This document shows, in pieces, positions 25,098 to 33,819 of a stretch of DNA of 64,000 nt. A program made the translations under genes and the position numbers. Numbering within the stretch: position 1 is the first letter of the stretch; every line of letters begins with the position of its first letter. Below the pieces are notes generated by a model, which had not been told where the DNA came from, searched no databases, and saw only the letters and a list, made by a program, of their open reading frames with translations. The stretch is taken from assembly GCA_050743265.1 (NCBI GenBank), contig JBOGEN010000114.1:16778-80777 (forward strand), given 5' to 3'. The stretch comes from JBOGEN01 sp050743265. GTDB lineage: Bacteria; Actinomycetota; Actinomycetes; JBOGEN01.

Positions 25098-26180
25098 TCA
25101 GGCCTTCGGCACGACCTGGTTGGTGAACCAGGACGACGGGTCGACGGACTCCTTGACCATCCCGGCGGAGGCGAGCTGGTCGTACCCGGCCTGCCACTGC
25201 TCTGCTCTCGTGGCCAGCAGGTCGTCGGCGCCGCCCGCGGTCCACATGTCGGCGTACTGGGTGAGGCTGTCCTTCGCGACGCTCGTGTCCTTGAGTGCCT
25301 CGACGGCGTACTTGCTCTTGATGGACTTGATCGTCTTCGTTCCCGCGGTGTCGTCGAGCACGGAGTCCATCGCGGCACGGATCGCGGTCATGTAGCGCTT
25401 GAGGACGTCGCGGTTCTCGTCGAGGCCCTGCTGGGTCGTCACGTACACCTGGCCCCCGGCGTCGAGCACGGTGCCCGGGTCGAACACGACCGCCTCCGGC
25501 TGCAGCTCCTTGACCAGCAGCGAGGTGTCCAGGCCGACGGTGTACGCGCCGATGCGCCCGGACTTGACGAGGTTGTACGTCCCCGGGGTCAGCCCGACCA
25601 CCTGGCGCGGCACGCGCTTGGGGTCGATGCCCGCCGAGCGCAGCACGAGGTCGAGCGTCCACTCGCTGCTCCCGCCCTCGGACGGGATACCGATCGTCTT
25701 GCCGACGAAGTCCTCCGGCTTCTCGATCGGGTCCTCGCTGGTCGAGACGAACCGAATGCTCGACTCGCGGATGACGGTGCCGATGCAGCGCAGCGGCGTG
25801 TCCTTGGTCGCGTTCGCGATCATGCACTCCATCGCGTCGATCCGGGTGAGGAACGCGCCACCGGCGAGAACCGTCTGGATCGCTGGCGCGGAGCCCTGGG
25901 TCGCCTCGAAGGACACCTCGAGCCCCTGGTCCTTGAAGTGCCCGTCGGCGCTCGCCACGAGCTCGGGGGTGAAGGTGAGGTTCTCCAGCGGGAGGATCGT
26001 GAGGAAGGTCGCCTTGCCGGAGGACGAGGACGAGGACGACGAGGAGTCGGTGCCCGCGCACGCGGTGAGCAGCGTCCCGCCCCCGGCGAGCCCCGCCATC
26101 ATCGCGGCGGAGCGCCCGACGAATCGGCGGCGGGACATGAGGCCGCTCGCCGCGGCTCGGGGGGTGGCTCGGTCAGGCAT
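25098..26180 (-). CDS. ABC transporter substrate-binding lipoprotein (NMT1/TauA-like)
   Basis: 360 residues. The leader combines a twin-arginine motif (MSRRRFVG) with a lipobox (LLTACAG), followed by a run of nine serines, so it is an exported lipoprotein. The rest resembles NMT1/SsuA/TauA-type binding proteins for thiamine precursors, sulfonates or carboxylates (QTVLAGGAFLTRIDAMECMI, EDPIEKPEDFVGKTIGIP). No permease or ATPase of this type is in the window, so its partners lie elsewhere. ATG at 26180 overlaps the end of the aconitase-X small subunit by eight bases and follows AAAGGAG. Confidence 0.87.
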   Translation of the reverse strand: MPDRATPRAAASGLMSRRRFVGRSAAMMAGLAGGGTLLTACAGTDSSSSSSSSSGKATFLTILPLENLTFTPELVASADGHFKDQGLEVSFEATQGSAPAIQTVLAGGAFLTRIDAMECMIANATKDTPLRCIGTVIRESSIRFVSTSEDPIEKPEDFVGKTIGIPSEGGSSEWTLDLVLRSAGIDPKRVPRQVVGLTPGTYNLVKSGRIGAYTVGLDTSLLVKELQPEAVVFDPGTVLDAGGQVYVTTQQGLDENRDVLKRYMTAIRAAMDSVLDDTAGTKTIKSIKSKYAVEALKDTSVAKDSLTQYADMWTAGGADDLLATRAEQWQAGYDQLASAGMVKESVDPSSWFTNQVVPKA

Positions 26181-26652
26181 GTCGTGGCTCCTTTGTCGGG
26201 TCGTACGGGGGGCGGGCGTCGGCCGGTGTGACCTCGACGACGCCGCGGTCGGCGTCGACGCGGACCCAGTCACCGGTCCTCACGACCTCGAGCGGGTCCT
26301 GGTCCAGGTCGGTGACCGAGGGGACGCGGGTCACCACCGCGCCGAGCGCGACTTTCGTGGTGACGGTGGTGAAGACCATGCCGAGCGGGGCGACGCCGTT
26401 CAGCCGCGTCGCCTGGAAGAAGCCGGACCAGCCGGAGGAGCCCTTGGCGCCAGGGAAGACGAGGATCTTCCCCGCGAACGAGATGCCGAAGAGTGGGTGC
26501 CGCCGCTCGATGACGACGCCCTGGGCCGGGTCGATGCCGCCCCAGCCCGAGATGGTCTCGGACGAGACCAGCGCCTCGCCTTCGGCGACACCGGGGACGA
26601 TCCCGCGGCCGTGCAGGGCGACGACGACCCCGCGGCCGAACCGGCCGGTCAC
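26173..26652 (-). CDS. Aconitase-X small (swivel) subunit, DUF126
   Basis: 159 residues of the DUF126 swivelling domain of aconitase X. It shows the usual core GRGIVPGVAEGEALVSSE and VFPGAKGSSGWSGFF. In bacteria this domain is normally a separate subunit paired with the DUF521 catalytic subunit; characterised pairs dehydrate cis-3-hydroxy-L-proline, and an archaeal relative acts on phosphomevalonate. The start is GTG at 26652, GTGA-overlapping with the large subunit stop, so stoichiometric synthesis is expected. Confidence 0.88.
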   Translation of the reverse strand: MTGRFGRGVVVALHGRGIVPGVAEGEALVSSETISGWGGIDPAQGVVIERRHPLFGISFAGKILVFPGAKGSSGWSGFFQATRLNGVAPLGMVFTTVTTKVALGAVVTRVPSVTDLDQDPLEVVRTGDWVRVDADRGVVEVTPADARPPYDPTKEPRHA

Positions 26653-27929
26653 GGCAGCGCCCCCCGCCACCGGCCGGTCACCGCGGCGTCGACGCAGTCC
26701 TCCAGCGACCCGAACCACGCCTCGATGCCGAGGATGGCCGGCAGGTAGTGCGCCTGCTTGGCCGAGTCGGTGGCGAACACACGCGTCCCTGGAGGTGCGA
26801 CACGGGACATGGCCGGACACGAGTCGGCGAGCACCTGCCCCCCGGCGCGCTCGATCGTCTCGGTGTAGCCGCTGCGGTCGGCGACCGCCTTGAGCGCGCG
26901 GGGGACCATCAGCCACAGCGCCGTGCCGTCCGCGAGCCGCTTGCCCTCGAGCGCCCGGGCGGCCCGCCCGATCTGCTCGACGGACGCGTGCGGGCAGCCC
27001 AGCAGGACGAATTCGACGTCCTCCGACTCGCCCTGGGAGTTGAGGTCCTCGTACACCGCGCGCCGTTCGGCCGGCCCGTACGGCACGGCGGCCGGCGTCG
27101 GGTGCGGGCCGAACGCCGCCTCGAGCGTCTCCGCCTCGGGGGTGATGCCGGGGATGTGGAACAGCTCGACGCCGCCGGACGTGGCCACCGCGGCACCGAA
27201 GTGCTTGAGGTCGACGGAGTCCGGCCGGGCGAGGTCGCCCACGACGACGGGCCGCTCCTCCTGGACGAGGTCGCCGACGAAGTAGCCGAACATGCCCCAC
27301 TCGAGGAACCCGTCGACCGGGACCTTCGCGTCGACGAGGTGGGTGCCGTACCGGTTCTCGGTCAGGTGGTTGCCCCAGCAGGGGACCTTGCCGGTGAGGC
27401 TGGCGGCTCCGGTCGACGCGGCGCCCTCGCAGTTCGTCCGGCTGCCGAGGACGGAGTTCGCGTACACGACGGCGGAGGACTCCATCCATGCGCAGTGCTC
27501 GCCGCGGACGGGGATGTTGCCCACCTGGTACGGCGTGCACGTGGCGAGGATGCTCACGCCCCGCCGGCCGTAGAACGCCTCCGCGTCGTCCTGGAGCTGC
27601 ACCATCTGCTTCGGGTAGGGCACTACGCCCTCGGAGTCCGGGCCGAACCCGTGCTGCAGCTGGCAGGTGGGCACCCGCATCGCGGGGATCTCGACGTCCT
27701 CGTCGGTGTCGAGGTTGATGACGGCGTACGCCTTGTCCCAGCCGCCCTCGCGGACGAGGCGCTCTTTCACCGGCGAGGGCTGCGTCATCGTGCCGGCCAC
27801 GTTGCGGACGTCGCACAGGTGCGCGGCGTCGAGAGCCTCGCCGTACCGGACGAGCAGGTCCATGGCTGCCGCGACGGCGCGGCCCTCCGCACCGTCGCGC
27901 ATGGCCTTCTCGTCGTCGGTGAGCCTCAC
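26649..27929 (-). CDS. Aconitase-X catalytic subunit, DUF521
   Basis: 426 residues of the AcnX catalytic domain. Conserved blocks include TCTPYQVGNIPVRGEH, GSRTNCEGAAST and LGCPHASVEQIGRAA, whose cysteines can hold the Fe-S cluster, and a final ATDSAKQAHYLPAILG segment that contacts substrate in relatives. The reaction class is dehydration or isomerisation of a hydroxy acid or hydroxyproline. The exact substrate is not readable, and no proline racemase or hydroxyproline reductase is next to it. The start is GTG at 27929 behind AAGGGAGA. Confidence 0.88.
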   Translation of the reverse strand: MRLTDDEKAMRDGAEGRAVAAAMDLLVRYGEALDAAHLCDVRNVAGTMTQPSPVKERLVREGGWDKAYAVINLDTDEDVEIPAMRVPTCQLQHGFGPDSEGVVPYPKQMVQLQDDAEAFYGRRGVSILATCTPYQVGNIPVRGEHCAWMESSAVVYANSVLGSRTNCEGAASTGAASLTGKVPCWGNHLTENRYGTHLVDAKVPVDGFLEWGMFGYFVGDLVQEERPVVVGDLARPDSVDLKHFGAAVATSGGVELFHIPGITPEAETLEAAFGPHPTPAAVPYGPAERRAVYEDLNSQGESEDVEFVLLGCPHASVEQIGRAARALEGKRLADGTALWLMVPRALKAVADRSGYTETIERAGGQVLADSCPAMSRVAPPGTRVFATDSAKQAHYLPAILGIEAWFGSLEDCVDAAVTGRWRGALP

Positions 27930-27980
27930 GACCCGTCTCCCTTCGCTGCGTACGCCACGACTGCCGCGCCCACCCTCTCC

Positions 27981-29276
27981 TCAGCCCACGCGCCCGAGGT
28001 TCGCCCGGAGCTGGTCGGCCAGCGCACCGAGGTCGACCTCGCGGACGCTCTCCTTGCCGGCGAGGTGCAGCGCGTGCGCCGCGCCCGCGCCCATCGCCGC
28101 GCACGGCCCCATCACGCGCACGCTCGACAGGGCGGCGGCGTCCGCGTCGATGCAGCGTCCCGCCGCGACGAGGTTCTGCACGCCGACGGGGATCATGCTG
28201 GCGAGCGGGACGTAGTGCACGTGGTCGGCGTCGAACGGCTCCCAGACGTACCCCTCGGGGGTGTCGTGCAGCTCGATCGGCCACGCCGTCCGCGCCACCG
28301 CGTCCTCGAACCGGGTGCCCGCGCGCACCTCGTCGACGGTGAGCTGGTGCAGCCCCTTGATCCACCGGGTCTGACGGCGGCCGGGGAAGCCGTACGCCCG
28401 CACCCGGGCCGTCCCGAACGCCTTGGGGAACTCCGCCTTGAGGAACTCGAGCACCCGGTCGGCCTGCGCCTTGCCGTCGAGCTGCGCCTCGGAGGCGCGG
28501 ACCGGGTCGAGCGGCGCCTCGACATGGGTCATGTTGAGCACCGCGGTGCCGCGCCCGGGGAAGAAGAACGCGAGCCCGTCCGTGCGGATCAGCCCGTACT
28601 CGCCGGCCTTCGCGGCCAGCCGCTCGGTGACCTCGTCGCGGCTGGGCTCGTGGTCGAGGTCGACGTGCTCGGCGATGACCTGCTGGGAGCCGTAGATCGG
28701 CTTCTCCGGCACGTGGCAGGGCAAGCCGGCCTCCCAGGTGAGGGAGGCGTCCCCGGTGGCGTCGACGAACCCCAGCGCGCTCACCGTGACGTCGCCGTAC
28801 CGCGTGGCCAGGCCGACCGACGCGACGCGGCCCTCGAAGACGTCGACCGACCGAAGGACGGCACCCGTGACGACGCGAACGCCGAGGTCGCGGATCCTCG
28901 TCTCGAGCCATCGGCCGAGCGCCACCTCGTCGTAGTAGACGGTGGTCGTGTGGCCCCGCTGGAAGTGCAGGTCCCCCGAGGCGTCGAGGTCACGGAAGAT
29001 GTCGTCGAACACGCCGTGGGTCAGCTGCTCGTGCTCGGGGGCATTGCCGTACACCCCACAGAACAACCCGATCAAGGACGTGACCATCTGGCCGCCGAGC
29101 ACCGGCAGCCCGTCCACGATGAGGACGTCGCGGCCCAGCTGGGCTGACTCGATCGCCGCGGACATGCCCGCGATGCCGGCACCGACGATGCACACGTCCG
29201 AGGTGATCTCGTGCGCGGGCGCACCAGGAGGCTTGCTGACGATGTCGACCTTGAGCTCGGTCAGCGAGTGCGGCAT
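27981..29276 (-). CDS. FAD-dependent oxidoreductase (FAD_oxidored type)
   Basis: 431 residues with an N-terminal dinucleotide fold (DVCIVGAGIAGMSAAIESA) and the motifs GFVDATGDASLTWEAGLPC and VAAGRCIDADAAALSSVRVMG typical of the PF12831-like FAD oxidoreductases that accompany hydroxy-acid or carbohydrate pathways. It is the first gene of the aconitase-X unit, 107 bases after the LysR gene, and that gap holds two palindromes. The ribosome site before ATG 29276 is weak. It may oxidise the primary substrate before dehydration, which is inferred from gene order. Confidence 0.82.
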   Translation of the reverse strand: MPHSLTELKVDIVSKPPGAPAHEITSDVCIVGAGIAGMSAAIESAQLGRDVLIVDGLPVLGGQMVTSLIGLFCGVYGNAPEHEQLTHGVFDDIFRDLDASGDLHFQRGHTTTVYYDEVALGRWLETRIRDLGVRVVTGAVLRSVDVFEGRVASVGLATRYGDVTVSALGFVDATGDASLTWEAGLPCHVPEKPIYGSQQVIAEHVDLDHEPSRDEVTERLAAKAGEYGLIRTDGLAFFFPGRGTAVLNMTHVEAPLDPVRASEAQLDGKAQADRVLEFLKAEFPKAFGTARVRAYGFPGRRQTRWIKGLHQLTVDEVRAGTRFEDAVARTAWPIELHDTPEGYVWEPFDADHVHYVPLASMIPVGVQNLVAAGRCIDADAAALSSVRVMGPCAAMGAGAAHALHLAGKESVREVDLGALADQLRANLGRVG

Positions 29277-29311
29277 GGCGAGTCAGCGTACGAGCCGGAC
29301 ATTCCGTGACG

Positions 29312-29349
29312 GAAACAACAAAATCGTCTACCGATCATCAGTGCGATCG
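29312..29349. promoter_or_regulatory. Two operator-like palindromes before the FAD/aconitase-X unit
   Basis: TTCCGT-G-ACGGAA (29312-29324) and CGATC-N8-GATCG (29332-29349) lie in an unusually AT-rich stretch between the LysR stop and the first metabolic gene. They are candidate sites for the adjacent LysR regulator or another factor controlling the operon. Confidence 0.5.
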
Positions 29350-29383
29350 ATACCTGGGCCGCGGGCCCGAGGACCACGTGCGG

Positions 29384-30379
29384 TCACGGCAGGGACTGGG
29401 CCGGGGGCGGGGCGGGAAGGTGGGCGGGGGGCGCGGCCTCGGCGACCCGCTCGCGCAGCCACATGTGGGCGGGCTCGTCCTGGTAGTGCTCGTGCCACCA
29501 CAGGGCCTCGACGATCGGCTCGGGCTCGCCCGGACACTCCAGCACCCGCAGGTCCATGCGCCCGGCGAAGCGGGCGGCGAGGCGCTCCTGCATGAGCGCG
29601 ATCCGGTCCGTCCCGGCGACGAAGTGCGGCACGGCGAGGTAGCTCTCCACCCGCACGCCGATGTGCGGCTGGATACCGAACCGCGTGAGCTGGCGGGTGA
29701 TCGGCACCGCGGACGTGTGCCCGGGGTCGCGATGGAACGGCGCGACCCAGGTGAGCCGGGCGAGGTCGTCCACGGTCAGCGGGCCCGGGCCGAGCGCACG
29801 GTTCTCGTTCGACACGACGCAGACCCACCGGTCGCGGAACAGCTCGGCGGACCTCACGCTGGCCGGGCGGGAGCGCCCGAGCGGCGGAGCCACGACACCG
29901 TCGATGAACCGGATGGACTCCGCGTACTCGGTGGACATCGACTCCCTGACCAGCCGGACGTGGAGGCTGGCCTGCGGCGCGGCCTCGTACACGAGCTGGG
30001 ACAGCCGCTCGCCCATGACGGCGATCGTGTAGTCGGCCATGACGAGGGTGAACTCGCGCTGGGACGTGGCCGGGTCGAACCCGGTGGTGGTGGCGAACAG
30101 ATGCTCGGCCGCGTCGCAGACTGCCTCGACCTGCTCGGCCAGCTGCTCACCCAGGGGGGTGAGCGCGTATCCGCCCTTGCCGCGGACGAGGAGCTCGTCA
30201 CCGAAGTGCCGCCGCAGCCGGGACAGCGCTGCGCTGGCCGCGGGCTGGGTGACGCCGAGGCGCTCCGCGGCACGGGTGACGTTGCGCTCGCGGACGAGCT
30301 CGCGGAGGGCGACGAGCAGGTTCAGGTCGAGGTTGGCCAGACGTGCACTGGGCCCCAGCATCCGCTCATTCAACTCCAT
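29384..30379 (-). CDS. LysR-family transcriptional regulator
   Basis: 331 residues: an N-terminal helix-turn-helix (NLDLNLLVALRELVRERNVT, TQPAASAALSRLRRHFGDEL) and a LysR co-inducer domain. The NodD/NahR-like look (ANLDLNLL, GGYALTPLGEQL) suggests an aromatic or organic-acid inducer. The start is uncertain: ATG at 30379 or GTG at 30391, both inside the end of the upstream MFS gene, so translation is coupled to it. Being transcribed just before the FAD/aconitase-X genes, it is the obvious candidate regulator of that unit. Confidence 0.88.
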   Translation of the reverse strand: MELNERMLGPSARLANLDLNLLVALRELVRERNVTRAAERLGVTQPAASAALSRLRRHFGDELLVRGKGGYALTPLGEQLAEQVEAVCDAAEHLFATTTGFDPATSQREFTLVMADYTIAVMGERLSQLVYEAAPQASLHVRLVRESMSTEYAESIRFIDGVVAPPLGRSRPASVRSAELFRDRWVCVVSNENRALGPGPLTVDDLARLTWVAPFHRDPGHTSAVPITRQLTRFGIQPHIGVRVESYLAVPHFVAGTDRIALMQERLAARFAGRMDLRVLECPGEPEPIVEALWWHEHYQDEPAHMWLRERVAEAAPPAHLPAPPPAQSLP

Positions 30380-31640
30380 CCCTGTACGCACCAGAGCGCC
30401 TGTGCGGCGTGCCCGCGGCGAGGGGGGCGTCCGGGGGCACGGCGCGGCGGCCGAGTGTCAGGTAGAGCATGATCGCCAGTGCGGCGAGGGCGACGAGGGA
30501 CACGCCGAGCGCCCCGCCGCCGTACCGGCCGATCAGCACGCCGATGCCGGCCGGGATCGCCGCACCGCCCAGCCCCGCGCCCGCGACCTGCATGCCGATC
30601 GCCCGGTCGGCGTGCGCCGGCCCGACCCGCTCCGCCGTGGTGAGCGTGAGCAGGGGGAACACCGGAGCGGCGAACCCGCCGATGAGGACCACGCCGAGCA
30701 CTGCCAGCGCCTCCGGCGCCGGGACAGCGAGCAGGCCCGCGCCCAGACCCATCGTGCACAGGCACACGCCGAGCACCTGACCGGTACGCAGCCGGTCCGC
30801 GGCGACGCCGTAGAGCACGCGCCCGACGAACAGCGCGCCCCAGTACGCCGACACGCACACGCCGGCCACCCCCGGCGAGACACCGCGGGACTCGGTGAGC
30901 AATGTGTACGCCCACAGCCCGACCCCGACCTCGATACCCGTGTACACGACGAACAGGACCACCCCCAGCCAGACCGCCGGGAGTCGCAGCGTCGACCCCG
31001 CCGATACGGCGCCCACCCGCGGTGGCCGATCGTCGTGCACGGGCCCGGGAGTGGCCGGCGGCTGGTCGTCCCACAGCCTCACGGTGAGCAGGAACGCCAC
31101 CGCCAGCGCCGCCTGGGCAAGCGCCACCGCGCCGTACCCCCATCGCCAGGTGAGGTCCGTCTCGAGGGCCGCGCTCATCACGAGCGGGCCGACCATCGCG
31201 CCGAGGCCGAAGCTGGCGTGCAGCCAGTTCATCTGCCGCGCGCCGAAGTGCCCCGCGGCGTACGTGTTGAGGCCGGAGTCGACGGCCCCCGAGCCGAGCC
31301 CCAGCACCAGCGCGAAGGCGACGAGCAGCGGGAGACCGGGCGACAGGGCGTACCCCGTCAGGGCGCACCCGGCGAGCACCGTGCTCACCGCGAGCAGCCT
31401 GCCCACGCCCAGCCGGGCCAGCACGAACCCGGCGGCGACGCTGGACGAGAAGTACCCGGCGGTCATCACCGCCAGCACGAAGCCGACCGCGTCGACGGGG
31501 ACGCCGAAGTCGTCCCGCATCGAAGGCCATCCGACCCCGAGCAGCCCGTCCGGCATCCCCAGGCTGACGAACCCGAGGTAGGCCAGCGCGAGCACCGGGC
31601 TGACGAGGCCGGCGAGCCGTCGACTCGCGGCCTGCCTCAC
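30366..31640 (-). CDS. MFS transporter (second of a pair)
   Basis: 424 residues, twelve predicted membrane segments, a short charged loop in the middle and a polar tail. Features include LGFVSLGMPDGLLGVGWPSM in helix 1 and a Gly-rich helix 5, as in sugar/FucP-like or related MFS groups. GTG at 31640 overlaps the preceding MFS stop as GTGA. The gene ends 14 bases inside the LysR gene. The two back-to-back transporters may import the substrates handled by the downstream unit. Confidence 0.85.
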   Translation of the reverse strand: MRQAASRRLAGLVSPVLALAYLGFVSLGMPDGLLGVGWPSMRDDFGVPVDAVGFVLAVMTAGYFSSSVAAGFVLARLGVGRLLAVSTVLAGCALTGYALSPGLPLLVAFALVLGLGSGAVDSGLNTYAAGHFGARQMNWLHASFGLGAMVGPLVMSAALETDLTWRWGYGAVALAQAALAVAFLLTVRLWDDQPPATPGPVHDDRPPRVGAVSAGSTLRLPAVWLGVVLFVVYTGIEVGVGLWAYTLLTESRGVSPGVAGVCVSAYWGALFVGRVLYGVAADRLRTGQVLGVCLCTMGLGAGLLAVPAPEALAVLGVVLIGGFAAPVFPLLTLTTAERVGPAHADRAIGMQVAGAGLGGAAIPAGIGVLIGRYGGGALGVSLVALAALAIMLYLTLGRRAVPPDAPLAAGTPHRRSGAYRDGVE

Positions 31641-32842
31641 GTCCCCTCTCCGGCGCGCGCACCCACCGGAGGGAGCAGCCGCCGTGCGCCGGCGATGAGC
31701 ACGCTGGAGAGCAGCAGCGAGACACCGGCGAGCAGCCACGCCACGGGGTAGCCGCTGTAGTCGACGATAACACCGAACGCGAGCGGGCCCAGGCATGCGC
31801 CCGTGCTCGCTCCCGCCTGGATCAGCCCGGTGGACTGGCCGGGCTTGTCCGGGTACGCGCGCACGACGAGGTAGTTGACCAGCCCGGGCCAGCCCCAGCC
31901 GAGTGCGTAGCCGAGCAGCGGGATCAGGACGTACGCCCACATCGTCCCCGTCGCGAGCAGGCAGAGCCCGACCCCGCCCGCGACCGCCATCAACCCGGCG
32001 AGGCTGAACCCGACCCGGTCGGACCGGTCTGCCAGCAGGCCGACCAGGACACGAGCCGCGATGCTGAACATCGACCCGACGACGAGGAGAACGCCCGCGG
32101 CGACGTGGGAGAAGCCGTCGTGCACGGCACCCAGCACGAGGAACGAGCCGAGCCCGTTCGCCCCCGAGGACGCGAGCGCCCACCCGACCGCCACCACCAG
32201 CAGCGCGCGGCGTGCCGCGGAGGGCAGCGGGACGTGCCCGCCGTCGCGGGACCTGCCCCGGGCAGGGGCCGGGACGCGCACCGTCCAGCCCAGGGCGACG
32301 GCGACCACGGCACACACGATGAACACAGCGCGCCACCCGGTGAAGTACGCCGCCACCGGGACGGACACGCCACCGAGCAGCATCGCCGCGGGGATCGCCG
32401 ACTGCTTGATGCCGAACGCCAGGCCCTGGCGGTTGCGGGGCGTCAGCCGGCTCACGTATCGGTTGGCGGAGGGTTGGATCGCGCCGTTCGACACCCCGGC
32501 CACCCCGAGCGCGACGACGAGCCCGACCCACCCGTCGACGAGCACGCCGATCGCGAGCAGGCTGGCCGCGGCGAGCCCGAGGGAGGCGCGCATGACCCGG
32601 ACGCTGCCGAACCGGTCCGCCAACCGCCCGCCGACCGGCGCCGCGAACGCACCGGTGGCGAAGAACACCGCCACCGCCAGCCCGAGGCGCGACGGGGTCA
32701 CGTCGGCGTCGCGGGCAAGCTCTGGCGCGAGCGCGGACGTGACGAACACGGCGACGAGGCCACCTGTGGTGACGAGCACCGCCCCCGTCGAGGTACGGAT
32801 CACGCTCGCCTGGGACACCGACGCGCCGGTCTCCGGAGCCAC
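31637..32842 (-). CDS. MFS transporter (first of a pair)
   Basis: 401 residues with twelve membrane segments and the MFS loop GGRLADRFGSVRVMR between helices 2 and 3. A second copy of the loop pattern (VGLLADRSDRVGF) marks the C-half. The fold is like CynX/NarK-type organic-anion carriers. The start is GTG at 32842 behind AGGAGG. It heads the minus-strand run of two transporters, LysR and the FAD/aconitase-X genes. Confidence 0.86.
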   Translation of the reverse strand: MAPETGASVSQASVIRTSTGAVLVTTGGLVAVFVTSALAPELARDADVTPSRLGLAVAVFFATGAFAAPVGGRLADRFGSVRVMRASLGLAAASLLAIGVLVDGWVGLVVALGVAGVSNGAIQPSANRYVSRLTPRNRQGLAFGIKQSAIPAAMLLGGVSVPVAAYFTGWRAVFIVCAVVAVALGWTVRVPAPARGRSRDGGHVPLPSAARRALLVVAVGWALASSGANGLGSFLVLGAVHDGFSHVAAGVLLVVGSMFSIAARVLVGLLADRSDRVGFSLAGLMAVAGGVGLCLLATGTMWAYVLIPLLGYALGWGWPGLVNYLVVRAYPDKPGQSTGLIQAGASTGACLGPLAFGVIVDYSGYPVAWLLAGVSLLLSSVLIAGARRLLPPVGARAGEGT

Positions 32843-32964
32843 GTTCCTCCTCTTCCCGGCGTCGCGACGCGCCCGAGGGGCCTGCTGACCGCCCCATTGT
32901 CTCGCGTCCGCGGTACGGCTGGGACAAGGCCATCCGGCGGGCCCTCACGCTGCGCCGGGAGCGG

Positions 32965-33016
32965 GCGTGCTGGGCGCGCGTGCTGGGCGGGCGTGCTTGG
33001 CGCGCGTGCTAGGCGC
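32965..33016. repeat. 13-bp tandem repeat, four copies, spanning a stop codon
   Basis: Four head-to-tail units of GCGTGCTNGGCGC (32965-32977, 32978-32990, 32991-33003, 33004-33016) differ at only one or two positions. The last unit contains the TAG stop of the minus-strand methyltransferase gene, so the array covers its last codons and its 3' flank. Confidence 0.85.
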
Positions 33017-33755
33017 GCGTCCCGGTGACGAGCCGTGTCGGCAGGAACGGGCCGCCGTACCAGAAGCGCCAGCCCAGGTCGCGCAGGCCGACGGAGCGGA
33101 CGCCGAGCCCCGGCAGCTGCTCGGCGTACTCGTGGGCGCGGCTGATGTCCGCGATGACGACCCGGCCACCCGGGCGCACCACACGGACCATCTCCGCGAG
33201 CGCGGCAGCCCGCTCCCTCGGGTCGTGCATGTGGTGCAGGGCGAGGCTGCTCAGCACGACGTCGAACGAGCCGTCGGGGAACGGCATCTGCGCGATCTCG
33301 CCCGTGTGCACCTCCACACGGTCGGCCACGCCCTCGGCGTGCGCGTTGCGCAGCGCGGGGTCGACCTCGTCGCCCGACTGGTCGAGGGAGCGCCACAGGT
33401 CGAAGCCGACGGCGCGTCCGCCCGTGAGCCGCTCCGCGGCCATGAGCAGCACCGCGCCGCGCCCGCACCCGGCGTCGAGCACCTCCTCGTCGCCGCGCAG
33501 CCCGAGGTCCGAGAGCACCTCCGCCCAGACCTCGAACTTGCCGCGCCGGGTCGTGTAGACGTAGCTGGCGAGGCACACCAGGCCCCCGATCGCACCCACA
33601 CCGAGCAGGACCGCGACCACCTCGTGCCCGAGTACTGCCGCGACCACGGCGGCGACCACGAGGGCGGCGAGAAGGACCGACTGGACGCGCAAAACCGGGA
33701 GGCCGTCCACCCCGTACTCACCGCGGCGTCGTACGCGAACCTGCGCGGGACGCAT
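33009..33755 (-). CDS. Membrane-anchored class I SAM methyltransferase
   Basis: 248 residues: two hydrophobic helices near residues 23-60 (SVLLAALVVAAVVAAVLG and a second), then a Rossmann methyltransferase with motif I EVLDAGCGRGAVLL, a DGSFDVVLSSLALHHM acidic segment and the post-motif RVVRPGGRVVIADI. It would methylate a membrane-near small molecule or lipid; the target is unknown. ATG at 33755 has no clear ribosome site and may be used on a leaderless message. The 3' end sits inside a 13-bp repeat array. Confidence 0.82.
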   Translation of the reverse strand: MRPAQVRVRRRGEYGVDGLPVLRVQSVLLAALVVAAVVAAVLGHEVVAVLLGVGAIGGLVCLASYVYTTRRGKFEVWAEVLSDLGLRGDEEVLDAGCGRGAVLLMAAERLTGGRAVGFDLWRSLDQSGDEVDPALRNAHAEGVADRVEVHTGEIAQMPFPDGSFDVVLSSLALHHMHDPRERAAALAEMVRVVRPGGRVVIADISRAHEYAEQLPGLGVRSVGLRDLGWRFWYGGPFLPTRLVTGTRA

Positions 33756-33819
33756 GTCGCCACGTTCGCAGAGGCTCCGGACAGATGCGATCAAGCGTGG
33801 GTCAAGCGTGGCGTACCGC

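Noticed and set aside
29384..30379. LysR gene as the regulator of the two MFS genes only
   Set aside because: It is last on their transcript and directly before the FAD/aconitase-X promoter gap with palindromes, so control of the downstream unit is at least as likely.
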